Shown: positions 1 through 8,632, counted from the first letter of the stretch. The stretch: DNA of 64,000 bases from Frisingicoccus sp902471845 (GCF_047030795.1 NZ_JBKYIC010000001.1), one strand, 5' to 3'. Notes: generated by a model not told the origin, from the letters alone. Translations and numbers: made by a program.

Positions 1-4
1 CGGT

Positions 5-10
5 TATAAT
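5..10 (+). promoter_or_regulatory. -10 box of the first operon
   Basis: A TATAAT hexamer lies 34 bases before the first start codon. Its -35 box would fall before the window, so only half of this promoter is visible. Confidence 0.4.
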
Positions 11-44
11 ATAACATATGAATATAGAATTGGAGGTTCTCGTT

Positions 45-404
45 ATGAAAGGGCACTTAAATAAAGAGGGTGGCACTGTTGCCATCGATTTAGATGTTAT
101 TTCCAGATATGCTGGCTTGACAGCCATCGAATGTTTTGGTATCGTTGGCATGGGAATGATTAGCATGAAAGATGGTCTTACCAGACTTCTTAAAAGAGAA
201 AGCCTGACAAAGGGCGTAGAAGTGACCATCGATGATGATAATCAGATTAATATCCGTTTCCATGTGATTATTGCTTACGGCGTAAGTATTGCAACCGTTG
301 CTGATAACTTAATGAACAATGTGAAATACAAAGTAGAGCAGTTTACTGGAATGGAAGTTGGCCGGATCGACATTTTTGTCGAAGGCGTTCGAGTGATTGA
401 TTGA
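45..404 (+). CDS. Asp23/Gls24 family envelope-stress-type protein
   Basis: A 119-residue protein of the Asp23/Gls24 family (YloU-like in Bacillus). The family is linked to envelope homeostasis and is regularly found next to FakA-like kinases. The start at 45 is chosen because GGAGG (32-36) sits 8 bases ahead; an in-frame ATG at 18 has no ribosome site. The protein has the family's short alternating hydrophobic pattern and no membrane segment. Its stop lies only about 20 bases before the FakA-like gene, so the two are probably co-transcribed. The molecular role is not known from sequence. Confidence 0.85.
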   Translation: MKGHLNKEGGTVAIDLDVISRYAGLTAIECFGIVGMGMISMKDGLTRLLKRESLTKGVEVTIDDDNQINIRFHVIIAYGVSIATVADNLMNNVKYKVEQFTGMEVGRIDIFVEGVRVID

Positions 405-423
405 CATTAAGGAGGAACCAACG

Positions 424-2085
424 GTGGTTATGAATACGATTGATGCGAACATGCTGAAAAAAATGTTCTTATCAGGAGCACAGCGTTTAGATTCAAAAAA
501 AGAGTGGATTAATGAATTGAATGTATTTCCTGTCCCGGACGGAGATACTGGAACAAATATGACGATGACGATCATGTCGGCGGCCAGAGAAGTTCAGGCG
601 ATCGAGACACCGACGATGGAAAATCTTGCAAAAGCAATTTCACAGGGAGCATTGAGAGGCGCCAGAGGAAATTCAGGCGTTATTCTTTCGCAGCTTTTCC
701 GTGGATTTTCAAAAGAAATCAAAGAAGTAGAAGTTATTGATGCACAGATTCTTGCTTCTGCACTGGAACGGGCAGCCGAAACAGCTTATAAGGCGGTCAT
801 GAAGCCAAAGGAAGGTACGATTCTGACTGTGGCTAAAGGAATGTCTACAAAGGCGCTGGAAGTATTTGAAGAAACAGACGACCTGGTGGAAGGTATTGCC
901 CAGGTTTTGGAATATGGTGATTATGTTCTGAGTCAGACTCCGGAGATGCTTCCTGTATTAAAGCAGGCCGGTGTTGTGGATTCGGGCGGTCAGGGACTTA
1001 TGGAAGTGCTTAAAGGCGCTTACGACGGTCTGCTCGGAAAAGAAGTGGATATGTCCTCAGACTTTAAACCGGCTGTCAAAGTTGTTGTTCCGGACAGTGA
1101 TATCGATACGGCAGATATCAAATTTGGTTATTGTACCGAATTTATCGTGATGCTGGAAAAACCATATACACAGGATACGGAGAATGAATTCAAATCATTC
1201 CTTTCTTCTATTGGTGACAGTATTGTATGTGTCAATGACGAGGATATCGTTAAAGTTCACGTACATACCAATGATCCTGGTCTGGCGATTCAGAAAGGCT
1301 TATCCTATGGCTCTCTGACCAGCATGAAGATTGATAATATGCGTGAAGAACACAACGAAAAAGTGATCAAAGATGCCGAGCGCAAGGCAGCGGAGCAGAA
1401 AGCGGCTGAGGCTGCGGCACCGAGAAAGGAAGTCGGCTTTATCGCAGTGTCTATTGGCGAGGGCATGAATGAGATTTTCAAAGGTCTCGGTGTGGATTAT
1501 ATTATTGAAGGCGGTCAGACGATGAACCCAAGTACGGAGGATATCATGAACGCCGTTGATAAGGTCAACGCAGATACCATTTATGTTCTGCCAAATAATA
1601 AAAATATTATTCTTGCGGCTGAACAGGCCAAATCTTTAGTAGAAGATAAAAAGCTGATCGTCATTCCATCAAAGACTGTACCTCAGGGAATTACGGCGGT
1701 AGTCAACTACATTGATGGCGAGAGCGCAGAAGTGAATGCGGAGCATATGATTCAGGAGATGGGCCGTGTGAAATCCGGTCAGGTGACCTACGCTGTCAGA
1801 GATACGGTCATTGATGATAAAACGATTACCGAAGGTGATATTATGGGAATCGGTGATTCTGGTATTCTTTCTGTGACACAGAGTATTGATTCGGCCACAG
1901 CGGAATTGATTGATGCCTTAGTGGATGAAGATTCGGAATTGATCAGTATTTATTATGGTGAAGATGTTGCTGAGGAAGATGCGGAGGCATTGGCTGAGCA
2001 GATTGAAGAAAAATATTCGGATGTGGATGTGGAACTTCAGAATGGCGGACAGCCAATTTACTACTACGTACTTTCCGTAGAATAA
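424..2085 (+). CDS. DAK2/DhaL-domain protein, fatty acid kinase FakA-like (YloV)
   Basis: About 553 residues. The N-terminal DhaL (DAK2) kinase domain carries the nucleotide and metal motif NVFPVPDGDTGTNM at about residues 33-46 and a second conserved NSGVILSQ block near 92. A middle and C-terminal region follows, as in FakA/YloV proteins. FakA phosphorylates fatty acids bound to FakB proteins and feeds the PlsX/PlsY route; plsX and plsY both lie in this window, but no fakB does. GTG at 424 is preferred because GGAGG (411-415) is 8 bases upstream; ATG at 430 is the alternative. The pairing with Asp23 upstream and recG downstream is common in Firmicutes. Confidence 0.88.
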   Translation: MVMNTIDANMLKKMFLSGAQRLDSKKEWINELNVFPVPDGDTGTNMTMTIMSAAREVQAIETPTMENLAKAISQGALRGARGNSGVILSQLFRGFSKEIKEVEVIDAQILASALERAAETAYKAVMKPKEGTILTVAKGMSTKALEVFEETDDLVEGIAQVLEYGDYVLSQTPEMLPVLKQAGVVDSGGQGLMEVLKGAYDGLLGKEVDMSSDFKPAVKVVVPDSDIDTADIKFGYCTEFIVMLEKPYTQDTENEFKSFLSSIGDSIVCVNDEDIVKVHVHTNDPGLAIQKGLSYGSLTSMKIDNMREEHNEKVIKDAERKAAEQKAAEAAAPRKEVGFIAVSIGEGMNEIFKGLGVDYIIEGGQTMNPSTEDIMNAVDKVNADTIYVLPNNKNIILAAEQAKSLVEDKKLIVIPSKTVPQGITAVVNYIDGESAEVNAEHMIQEMGRVKSGQVTYAVRDTVIDDKTITEGDIMGIGDSGILSVTQSIDSATAELIDALVDEDSELISIYYGEDVAEEDAEALAEQIEEKYSDVDVELQNGGQPIYYYVLSVE

Positions 2086-2098
2086 TAAAAACAACCAG

Positions 2099-2131
2099 GG
2101 AATGTCTCCGAAAGGCGGCATTCCTTTTTTT
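2099..2131 (+). terminator. Intrinsic terminator between the FakA-like gene and recG
   Basis: GGAATGTCTCC pairs with GGCGGCATTCC around a GAAA loop, with one mismatch and one G-U pair. A run of seven T follows. It ends only 22 bases before recG, so it probably tunes read-through into recG. Confidence 0.8.
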
Positions 2132-2153
2132 GAAGCAGTATTTGAGGTGAGGC

Positions 2154-4202
2154 ATGAGAATCACGGATTCTGTCCGGTGCCTGAAAGGCGTCGGCGACAA
2201 AGTAGAAAGTAATTTAAATAAACTGGGTATTTTTACGGTGGAAGATTTGCTGGAATATTATCCGAGAGCTTATCAGACCTATGATGCGCCTGTGGATGTC
2301 AGCGAGATTACACCGGGAAAACGTCTGGCAGTGAGAGGATTTCTCCATCGGAGTCTTGCACGGATTCCCGGCGGCCGTGTAGAGAAAACTGCAGGCACGC
2401 TGATTGACGGCGATGCCCGCCTTCAGCTTCTGTGGTATCGGATGCCTTATTTAAGAAAACAGGTGATATCGGGAAAAACTTATATTTTTTATGGTGTTGT
2501 AAAAAATAAAAATGGACAGTGGACGATGGAACAGCCGGAGATTTATGAGCCGGAAGCTTATGAGAAGGTGCGTTCGACGATACAGCCCATCTATTCATTA
2601 ACCGAAGGCGTTCATCAAAAGCTGATCGGGAAATTGGTGCGGCAGGTGTTGGAGGAAAAGACGCTTTTTGAAGATTATCTTCCGGAAGAATTGCGTATGG
2701 AATTTCATCTGGCCGAGTATAATTTTGCTCTGCAGAATATTCATTATCCAAAAGATCAGGAATCGCTGACTCTGGCACGCCGACGTCTTGGCTTTGACGA
2801 ATTTTTCCTGTTTGCCCTGGCGATTCGTCGGATGAAGGCCTCCAGAGACCGGTCGGAAAATATTCATCCGGCGTCAGATCTGACCTGGGCGGAACAGTTT
2901 ACAGGATGCCTGGATTATCGTCTGACAAATGCTCAGCTCAGAGCCTGGAAGGAGATATCGGCAGATTTTTCCGGTCCCCATGTGATGAATCGTCTGCTTC
3001 AGGGCGATGTGGGTTCCGGGAAAACAGTTATCGCCCAACTGGCTCTTTTGACGGCAGTACAGGCCGGATATCAGGGCTGTCTGATGGCACCGACGGAGGT
3101 ATTGGCCAGACAGCATTATGAGAGTTTTTTGAATGATTTTGAGAGATTTTATCAAAAAACGGGGATACGTATCCGAATCGGACTTTTGACCGGTTCTATG
3201 AAGGTAAGAGAAAAACGGGCGGTTTATGAAGCGCTGGAAACCCATGAAATCGACATCCTCATCGGTACTCATGCAGTCATTCAGGAAAAGGTTCATTTTC
3301 ATGATCTTGGTATGGTCATTACCGATGAACAGCATCGCTTCGGCGTAAATCAGCGGGAATGGCTTTTGGGAAAAGGAAGTCTGCCCCATGTACTCGTTAT
3401 GAGTGCTACGCCGATTCCAAGGACTCTGGCGATTATTCTTTATGGAGATTTGGATATTTCCATCATTGATGAGCTTCCTGCAAAACGAAAGCCGATTAAA
3501 AATTGTGTGGTTGATCCGGGATATCGGCCGGCTGCTTATCGATTTATTGAAAATCAGGTCCATGAGGGCCATCAGGTGTATATTATCTGTCCGATGGTGG
3601 AAGAAAGTGAATTTATGGATTTGGAAAATGTTCTGGACTATACAGAAAAAATACAAAAAATCCTTCCGCCATCGATTAAAGTGGATTATCTTCACGGAAA
3701 GATGACAGGCGCTCAAAAGGATGAGATTATGGAACGTTTTCACCGTCAGGAGATTCAGGTTCTCGTCTCCACCACTGTTATTGAAGTTGGAATTAATGTG
3801 CCCAATGCCACGGTAATGATGGTGGAAAATGCGGAACGATTCGGCCTTGCACAGCTCCATCAGCTCCGCGGCCGCGTGGGTCGGGGCGATGACCAGTCCT
3901 ACTGTATTTTTGTCCAGTCCGGAAAGAGCGACAGTGTGAAAGAGCGTTTGGAGATTCTCGTTAAGTCCAATGATGGATTTTATATTGCAAGTGAAGATTT
4001 AAAACTCCGCGGACCGGGAGATATGTTCGGCTTGCGTCAGAGCGGTCTGATGGATTTTCATATTGCAGATTTATATCAGGACAGTGATCTTTTACAGGTG
4101 GCCGGCGATTGCGCAAAAAAATATGAAAATCAAATTCCGGAAAATCTTGAACGGCGCATGGAACGTTATATGCGTCTTGCAGGCAATGACGTGATTCTCT
4201 AA
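2154..4202 (+). CDS. recG: ATP-dependent DNA helicase RecG
   Basis: 682 residues, the full length expected for RecG, which remodels stalled forks and branched DNA. The N-terminal wedge/OB region precedes the helicase core. Walker A GDVGSGKT is at about 284-291, the DEQH box (DEQHRFGV) at about 391, and a helicase C-terminal domain with LRGRVGRG near 570. The start at 2154 has GAGGTGAGG just upstream. The gene follows the FakA-like gene after a terminator and no clear promoter of its own is visible. Confidence 0.97.
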   Translation: MRITDSVRCLKGVGDKVESNLNKLGIFTVEDLLEYYPRAYQTYDAPVDVSEITPGKRLAVRGFLHRSLARIPGGRVEKTAGTLIDGDARLQLLWYRMPYLRKQVISGKTYIFYGVVKNKNGQWTMEQPEIYEPEAYEKVRSTIQPIYSLTEGVHQKLIGKLVRQVLEEKTLFEDYLPEELRMEFHLAEYNFALQNIHYPKDQESLTLARRRLGFDEFFLFALAIRRMKASRDRSENIHPASDLTWAEQFTGCLDYRLTNAQLRAWKEISADFSGPHVMNRLLQGDVGSGKTVIAQLALLTAVQAGYQGCLMAPTEVLARQHYESFLNDFERFYQKTGIRIRIGLLTGSMKVREKRAVYEALETHEIDILIGTHAVIQEKVHFHDLGMVITDEQHRFGVNQREWLLGKGSLPHVLVMSATPIPRTLAIILYGDLDISIIDELPAKRKPIKNCVVDPGYRPAAYRFIENQVHEGHQVYIICPMVEESEFMDLENVLDYTEKIQKILPPSIKVDYLHGKMTGAQKDEIMERFHRQEIQVLVSTTVIEVGINVPNATVMMVENAERFGLAQLHQLRGRVGRGDDQSYCIFVQSGKSDSVKERLEILVKSNDGFYIASEDLKLRGPGDMFGLRQSGLMDFHIADLYQDSDLLQVAGDCAKKYENQIPENLERRMERYMRLAGNDVIL

Positions 4203-4211
4203 AAACTTCCA

Positions 4212-4240
4212 GAGTATTTGAGAGCGGATGGCACATACTA
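4212..4240 (+). promoter_or_regulatory. Candidate forespore (sigma-G type) promoter of the spore protein gene
   Basis: The -10 CATACTA (4234-4240) matches the published sigma-G/sigma-F form CATNNTA exactly. The -35 GAGTA (4212-4216) matches GHATR at four of five positions. The spacer is 17 bases. It lies 57 bases before an alpha/beta spore protein gene, the expected target class. Confidence 0.6.
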
Positions 4241-4297
4241 GACTTGTAGCTACAAAGGAAACCAATGAACTAAGAATTTGAAACGGAGGAATTTGCT

Positions 4298-4507
4298 ATG
4301 AGCAGAAGAAGTTCCAATACTCCTGAAGTACCACAGGCAAAAGATGCACTTGACCGATTTAAATTTGAGGTGGCCAATGAAATCGGCGTTCCTTTAAAAC
4401 AGGGCTATAACGGTGATCTGACTTCCCGTGAAAATGGTTCTGTCGGTGGCGAAATGGTTCGTCAGATGATTCGGAGACAGGAAGAAGAAATGGCAAACCG
4501 TCAGTAA
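4298..4507 (+). CDS. Small acid-soluble spore protein, alpha/beta type
   Basis: 69 residues, typical of alpha/beta SASPs, which coat spore DNA in an A-like form and protect it. Two conserved family blocks are visible: FEVANEIGV (the region cut by the germination protease GPR) and the C-terminal GGEMVRQMI. CGGAGGA lies 7 bases before the start. It is a single-gene unit between recG and rsmD. The presence of this gene and of ylbJ argues that the organism forms spores. Confidence 0.95.
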   Translation: MSRRSSNTPEVPQAKDALDRFKFEVANEIGVPLKQGYNGDLTSRENGSVGGEMVRQMIRRQEEEMANRQ

Positions 4508-4544
4508 TTGAAAAATCCGCGAATGCTGCGGAGAAACATGGAGA

Positions 4545-4570
4545 TAAGTGGTCGTATTTTTGCGGCCACT
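4545..4570 (+). terminator. Possible weak hairpin after the spore protein gene
   Basis: AAGTGGTCG pairs with CGGCCACTT around a short T-rich loop, but no T tract follows. It may be a weak terminator or only an mRNA 3' hairpin. Confidence 0.35.
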
Positions 4571-4623
4571 TTACTCTATGTGCAAAACATGAAGAAAATT
4601 TTACAAAAATCCCAGGGATTCCC

Positions 4624-4651
4624 TTGACAAATTGTAGAAACATACTAAAAT
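4624..4651 (+). promoter_or_regulatory. Sigma-A promoter of rsmD-coaD
   Basis: TTGACA (4624-4629), 16-base spacer, TAAAAT (4646-4651). It lies 33 bases before rsmD, after the spore-protein unit. Confidence 0.7.
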
Positions 4652-4684
4652 TATAAACAGTTAAGTACGAAGGATGGTTATCTT

Positions 4685-5239
4685 ATGCGAGTCATTGCTG
4701 GAAAGGCCCGGCGTATACAATTAAAAACTGTTCCCGGGATGGATACAAGACCCACGACTGACCGGATTAAAGAGACACTGTTCAATATACTTCAACCGGA
4801 GCTATACAGTGCTCACTTTTTAGATTTATTCAGCGGAAGTGGGGCCATCGGCATCGAAGCGTTAAGCAGAGGATGTGAGATGGCTGTTTTTGTTGAAAAT
4901 AACCGGAATGCTGTAAATTGTATCCGGGAAAATCTAAATGCGACAAGACTCTCCGATGATGCTGTCGTTATGCAAAAGGACGTGTTTATAGCGTTACAGC
5001 AGATGGAGAATGAAGGGAAATGTTTTGATATTATTTTTATGGACCCGCCCTATGATCATTTTTATGAAAAGAAGGTGCTGAACCAGTTATCCGGCTCATC
5101 CCTGCTTCATAAGGACACTTTAATCGTGGTCGAGGCAAGTCTGGAAACGGACTTTTCATACATAGAGGGCTATGGCTATGCCGTTGTCAGAGAGAAGAAT
5201 TATAAAACGAACAAACATATTTTCCTGAAAATAAAATAA
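4685..5239 (+). CDS. rsmD: 16S rRNA (guanine966-N2)-methyltransferase RsmD
   Basis: 184 residues. RsmD methylates G966 of 16S rRNA in the assembling 30S subunit. The N-terminal RVIAGKARR and RPTTDRIKE blocks are typical. The SAM-binding loop LDLFSGSGAIGIEALSRG is at about residues 45-62 and the catalytic DPPY at 120-123. It is followed 19 bases later by coaD, the conserved ylbH-ylbI pair of Firmicutes. Confidence 0.96.
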   Translation: MRVIAGKARRIQLKTVPGMDTRPTTDRIKETLFNILQPELYSAHFLDLFSGSGAIGIEALSRGCEMAVFVENNRNAVNCIRENLNATRLSDDAVVMQKDVFIALQQMENEGKCFDIIFMDPPYDHFYEKKVLNQLSGSSLLHKDTLIVVEASLETDFSYIEGYGYAVVREKNYKTNKHIFLKIK

Positions 5240-5258
5240 TATAACCGAGGATACAAAA

Positions 5259-5747
5259 ATGAAAAGAGCAATTTATACCGGAAGCTTTGATCCGGTAACT
5301 TATGGACATCTGGATGTTATTGGACGTTCATCCTGTATGGTGGATGAATTGATTGTTGCTGTGCTGAAAAACAGTGCAAAAACTCCATTGTTTTCTGTAG
5401 AAGAACGTGTTAAAATGTTAAAAGAAGTCACTAAAGATATGCCAAATGTATCTGTTACTTCTTTCGAGGGGCTTACCATTGATTTTGCGGATGCAATGGA
5501 TGCCCGTATTATCGTGCGCGGCCTTCGCGCAATTACGGATTTCGAATACGAACTCCAGATGGCACAGACAAATCGAATTGTAAATCCAAAGGTGGATACC
5601 ATGTTTTTGGTAACCAGCGAGGAATATTCATATTTGAGCTCCACAATCTTAAAAGAAATTGCCAGATACGGGGGAGCTTTAGACCGTTTTGCTCCGCCAT
5701 GTATTATTGAAAAGGTCAAGTCAAAATACAACATAAAAGGAGAATAA
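5259..5747 (+). CDS. coaD: Phosphopantetheine adenylyltransferase
   Basis: 162 residues, the normal size. CoaD adds AMP to 4'-phosphopantetheine in coenzyme A synthesis. The nucleotidyl-transferase motif TGSFDPVTYGHLDV is at residues 7-20, with the HxGH-type GHL. RGLRAITDFEYE and the C-terminal YSYLSSTILKE block are the other family signatures. Its stop overlaps the start of the next gene by one base, so the two are translationally coupled. Confidence 0.97.
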   Translation: MKRAIYTGSFDPVTYGHLDVIGRSSCMVDELIVAVLKNSAKTPLFSVEERVKMLKEVTKDMPNVSVTSFEGLTIDFADAMDARIIVRGLRAITDFEYELQMAQTNRIVNPKVDTMFLVTSEEYSYLSSTILKEIARYGGALDRFAPPCIIEKVKSKYNIKGE

Positions 5748-6457
5748 TGATGAGTAGAATCGAACAGTTAATTGATGAAATTGAAGAATTTGTAGAGAGC
5801 TGTAAACCACAGCCTTTTTCCCAGACAAAGATCATCGTACCAAAGGATGAATTATTTGAATTATTAACGGAATTAAGATTGAAAACTCCGGATGAAATAA
5901 AGAGATATCAGAAGATCATTGCAAATAAAGATAAGATCATCAATGATGCCCAGGCTCAGGCTGAACGTATGCTGGAAGAAACAACTGCTTATACAAACCA
6001 GCTTGTAGAAGAGCATCAGATTATGCTGAAAGCTTATGAGCGTGCAGAGGAAGTGCTGAATGCAGCCAATGCGCAGGCAGAAGCTACGATTAATGAAGCG
6101 AATGCCAATGCTGAGGAGATTCGGCTGAACGCTCTTCAGTATACAAAGGAACTGGTAGACAATCTTGAAAATATTGTGAGCGGTGCGCTGAGCATTTCTC
6201 AGGAACATTCCAAGGGCCTGATCAATGGTCTCTCCTCGAGCCTTCAGGTGCTTAAAGAGAACCAGGATGCTCTGGCCAGCCAGTTAAATGCACCGACCAC
6301 TTCGGAAGAACCTCCGATGTATGCACCGGAAGATGCTGCCCTTTCTTCGGATGATGATTACGATGATGAAGACCTCTATGCGGATGACGATTATGAGGAT
6401 GAAGAGGTCGAAGAAGAAGCGGATGACGACGATTTCGACTATGATGATATCGACTGA
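5747..6457 (+). CDS. Coiled-coil protein with a highly acidic C-terminal tail (function unknown)
   Basis: 236 residues. Residues about 55-190 form a predicted coiled coil rich in Ala, Glu and Gln with heptad-like spacing, resembling DivIVA-like or F-type ATPase subunit b/H stalk proteins in composition. The last 30 or so residues are almost all Asp, Glu and Tyr. There is no signal peptide and no membrane segment. ATG at 5747 overlaps the coaD stop; ATG at 5750 is an alternative. Homologues in this slot are usually annotated only as 'ATPase' or hypothetical proteins. I assign no function; a cell-division or stalk-like scaffold is possible. Confidence 0.75.
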   Translation: MMSRIEQLIDEIEEFVESCKPQPFSQTKIIVPKDELFELLTELRLKTPDEIKRYQKIIANKDKIINDAQAQAERMLEETTAYTNQLVEEHQIMLKAYERAEEVLNAANAQAEATINEANANAEEIRLNALQYTKELVDNLENIVSGALSISQEHSKGLINGLSSSLQVLKENQDALASQLNAPTTSEEPPMYAPEDAALSSDDDYDDEDLYADDDYEDEEVEEEADDDDFDYDDID

Positions 6458-6466
6458 TTTTTGTGC

Positions 6467-7351
6467 TTATTGATATATCATATACATGACAGAAACAGCT
6501 ATAGCGCAGGCTATGGTTTTTTCTGTCATGTATTTTTTTATGGATAAATCACTTCCGGCAATCATGCTGTTTGTCTGAGCCATTACGGAAAGACCGCCAA
6601 AAGAGATGATTCCTGTTGTTAAAAGTACTTTTGTTGTCATGGGTATGGACTGGGCGGCAAGTATCTGGACGCCCGTCGTCATTTCAAGAAGACCGGATAG
6701 AAGCCCCTGGGCTGTTTCAGGAAGAAAAGAAAGGCGTTGAATGAAAGCGGCGGCTACGGAAAAAACAAGGATATAACTGGACACATTGACAATGACCGAA
6801 AAAGTGTCATGGATGACCTGATCCAGTAAATTTTTTTGTGTAGACGGAGCGCCCTTTGAAAATGACGGGATATTTTCAGACTGAACAGGATCCTGGCACC
6901 AGGTTCTGTCCATGAGAGCGAAAAACAGACCGGTGATCAGATTTCCGGTGATGACAGCAATATACATACGAAAGCCGAGGAAGGGTGCACCAAAACAGTG
7001 CAGTCCTATAAAACTGATCATATAGGCCGGACTCGGGTTGTTGCAGATCAGAAGCAGAGATTGGCCGGAAAGGAAGCCCGTGGACGGATTATGCCCGGCG
7101 GCCACTTTGGCTCCAAGAGGGTATCCGGAGAGAAAGCCGATAAAAATGGACAAATACTGGTTTGCCGGGCGGCGCCCTGCCAGATATTTAAAGAGGGTTG
7201 TCAGAAGGATGAAGGGATAGAGAGCCGGCAGAACCTGGCCGCCAATCAATGAGAGGCCATTTTTAATACCCGAACCGGTGATTCCGGGAAAACAAAGACA
7301 TAAGAAAAATACCAGGAGACAGAGAGCCATGAACAACACCGTTTTTGTTAT
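6467..7351 (-). CDS. ylbJ: Sporulation integral membrane protein YlbJ-like (nucleoside-recognition/Gate family)
   Basis: About 294 residues with seven or eight hydrophobic segments and the Gate-domain pattern of YlbJ, a sporulation membrane protein in Bacillus. It sits beside tmcAL (ylbM) as in the Bacillus ylb block. The usual start would be GTG at 7339, but AGGAGG (7360-7365) is then 20 bases away, which is too far. The in-frame ATA at 7349-7351 is exactly 8 bases from that site and gives an N-terminus reading I/M-T-K-T-V-L-F-M. I therefore propose an AUA start; the shorter form from 7339 remains possible. Its 3' end contains a terminator for the opposite strand. Confidence 0.82.
   Translation of the reverse strand: MTKTVLFMALCLLVFFLCLCFPGITGSGIKNGLSLIGGQVLPALYPFILLTTLFKYLAGRRPANQYLSIFIGFLSGYPLGAKVAAGHNPSTGFLSGQSLLLICNNPSPAYMISFIGLHCFGAPFLGFRMYIAVITGNLITGLFFALMDRTWCQDPVQSENIPSFSKGAPSTQKNLLDQVIHDTFSVIVNVSSYILVFSVAAAFIQRLSFLPETAQGLLSGLLEMTTGVQILAAQSIPMTTKVLLTTGIISFGGLSVMAQTNSMIAGSDLSIKKYMTEKTIACAIAVSVMYMIYQ
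6483..6539 (+). terminator. Terminator of the rsmD-coaD operon, embedded in the ylbJ coding end
   Basis: TACATGACAGAAA (6483-6495) pairs perfectly with TTTCTGTCATGTA (6520-6532) and is followed by seven T on the + strand. The whole element lies inside the C-terminal codons of ylbJ on the opposite strand. Confidence 0.85.
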
Positions 7352-7369
7352 AGGCTATGCCTCCTGGAA

Positions 7370-8602
7370 TTATAATATGATAATTTCCTGAGTAAATTCA
7401 TTTTTTAAAGTTTGGCCGAATTTTATCTGGAGAGCTGTTCGGTAGTAATCGGCCGCCCGGATATCAGCTTCCATCAGATGAAGCCCGTTGCCGGATAAGA
7501 GTTCTGGATAAAGGGCCATTTTTGTTACGAGAGGAATGGCAGTGTTTTTTTTCAAATATCCGAGGAGGGGCGAAGCTTCCTTCTTAAAACCAAGTATCCG
7601 TGCGTAATAGGCGAAACCGTCGGCCTTTGCCTGGGCCAGAGTATCCCTGCGCAGCTCCAGAAGAATGTGAGCGGCACAGCGGCAGAGCCGGCTGTAGGTA
7701 CAAGATTTATTTTTAGTTTCTAAAAGAAAATCATTCAAGGTCCGGTAACTCTTAAAATAATGCATCATCCGGTTGGAAATTTCTTCGGTAACATCTGCAT
7801 ATTGATTTAAATCCGGAGCGGAACGGAGAAATGCGGAGGCAAACATGGCGGAAAAATCCTCCGGTGTCAGAGGAAAATCCTTATTAAAGTGTGCCTTTAT
7901 GATTTCCTGTGTGCCCTTCGGGAGGCTGAACCATGGAGCCGATGTGCTTATATCCGAGAATGCTTGACGGATAGCGGAGGCAGAGGCAAAGGTATGATCC
8001 GTTTTTTGGCTGTGATATCCTTCACCTTTTCTGCGGACAGGAACGGGCTGAATGGAAGAATGGGTTTTCTTGAGCGCCGTGATATATTCCAATGCAAGAA
8101 TATTATTTGGCATCGCCAAAAGTTCGGGCGTTTCGATGAAACACTCCAGGGCTTTTGCCCTAGCGGCTGCATAGGAAAGACCGGATTTTAAAGCCCTGGA
8201 AAGATTTTCTCTGAAAGATTTTGGCTCTTCCAGAAGAATCTCTGCAGCGGTTTCAAGCCATTTTAAATGGCTGGTTTCATTTTCCTTCGTTTCACATCCG
8301 AAACAGAGGGCATCCACACTGTTTAAAGCATTAAGATGGGCGACAGCGCCTTCAGCAAAAATCGAAGCGCTGCCGGTGGCATAATATGCAGGCAGCTCAA
8401 GAATCAGGTCCGCACCGCCCATGAGAGCGGCTTTGGCCCGCAGATGCTTCGGCATCCAGGCAGGTTCTCCGCGTTGGGTAAAATCACCGCTCATAATAGC
8501 AATGACATAATCCACGTTCTGTTCTTCGCGAAATGTTTCAATTTGGTATTTATGTCCGTTGTGGAACGGATTATATTCGGCAATAATGGCTCCGACTTTC
8601 AT
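7370..8602 (-). CDS. tmcAL: tRNA(Met) cytidine acetate ligase TmcAL (YlbM)
   Basis: 410 residues. TmcAL makes N4-acetylcytidine at the wobble position of elongator tRNA(Met), using acetate and ATP. The N-terminus KVGAIIAEYNPFHNGHKYQ carries the HxGH nucleotidyl-transferase motif at residues 14-17. Further conserved blocks are SGDFTQRGEPA and the SASAIR segment. The start at 8602 is chosen over 8620 because GGAGGG lies immediately before it, inside the longer reading. Its stop is 5 bases from the ylbJ ribosome site, so both form one operon. Confidence 0.95.
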   Translation of the reverse strand: MKVGAIIAEYNPFHNGHKYQIETFREEQNVDYVIAIMSGDFTQRGEPAWMPKHLRAKAALMGGADLILELPAYYATGSASIFAEGAVAHLNALNSVDALCFGCETKENETSHLKWLETAAEILLEEPKSFRENLSRALKSGLSYAAARAKALECFIETPELLAMPNNILALEYITALKKTHSSIQPVPVRRKGEGYHSQKTDHTFASASAIRQAFSDISTSAPWFSLPKGTQEIIKAHFNKDFPLTPEDFSAMFASAFLRSAPDLNQYADVTEEISNRMMHYFKSYRTLNDFLLETKNKSCTYSRLCRCAAHILLELRRDTLAQAKADGFAYYARILGFKKEASPLLGYLKKNTAIPLVTKMALYPELLSGNGLHLMEADIRAADYYRTALQIKFGQTLKNEFTQEIIIL

Positions 8603-8632
8603 ATCTCCCTCCAAAGGCATTCATTCATTGTT

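Noticed and set aside
2874..3860. A 328-residue open frame opposite recG
   Set aside because: It lies wholly inside recG on the other strand, with no domain or ribosome site.
6288..6473. A Met/Arg-rich 61-residue frame over the acidic tail
   Set aside because: It is the frame shadow of the GAT/GAC/GAA-rich codons of the acidic tail.
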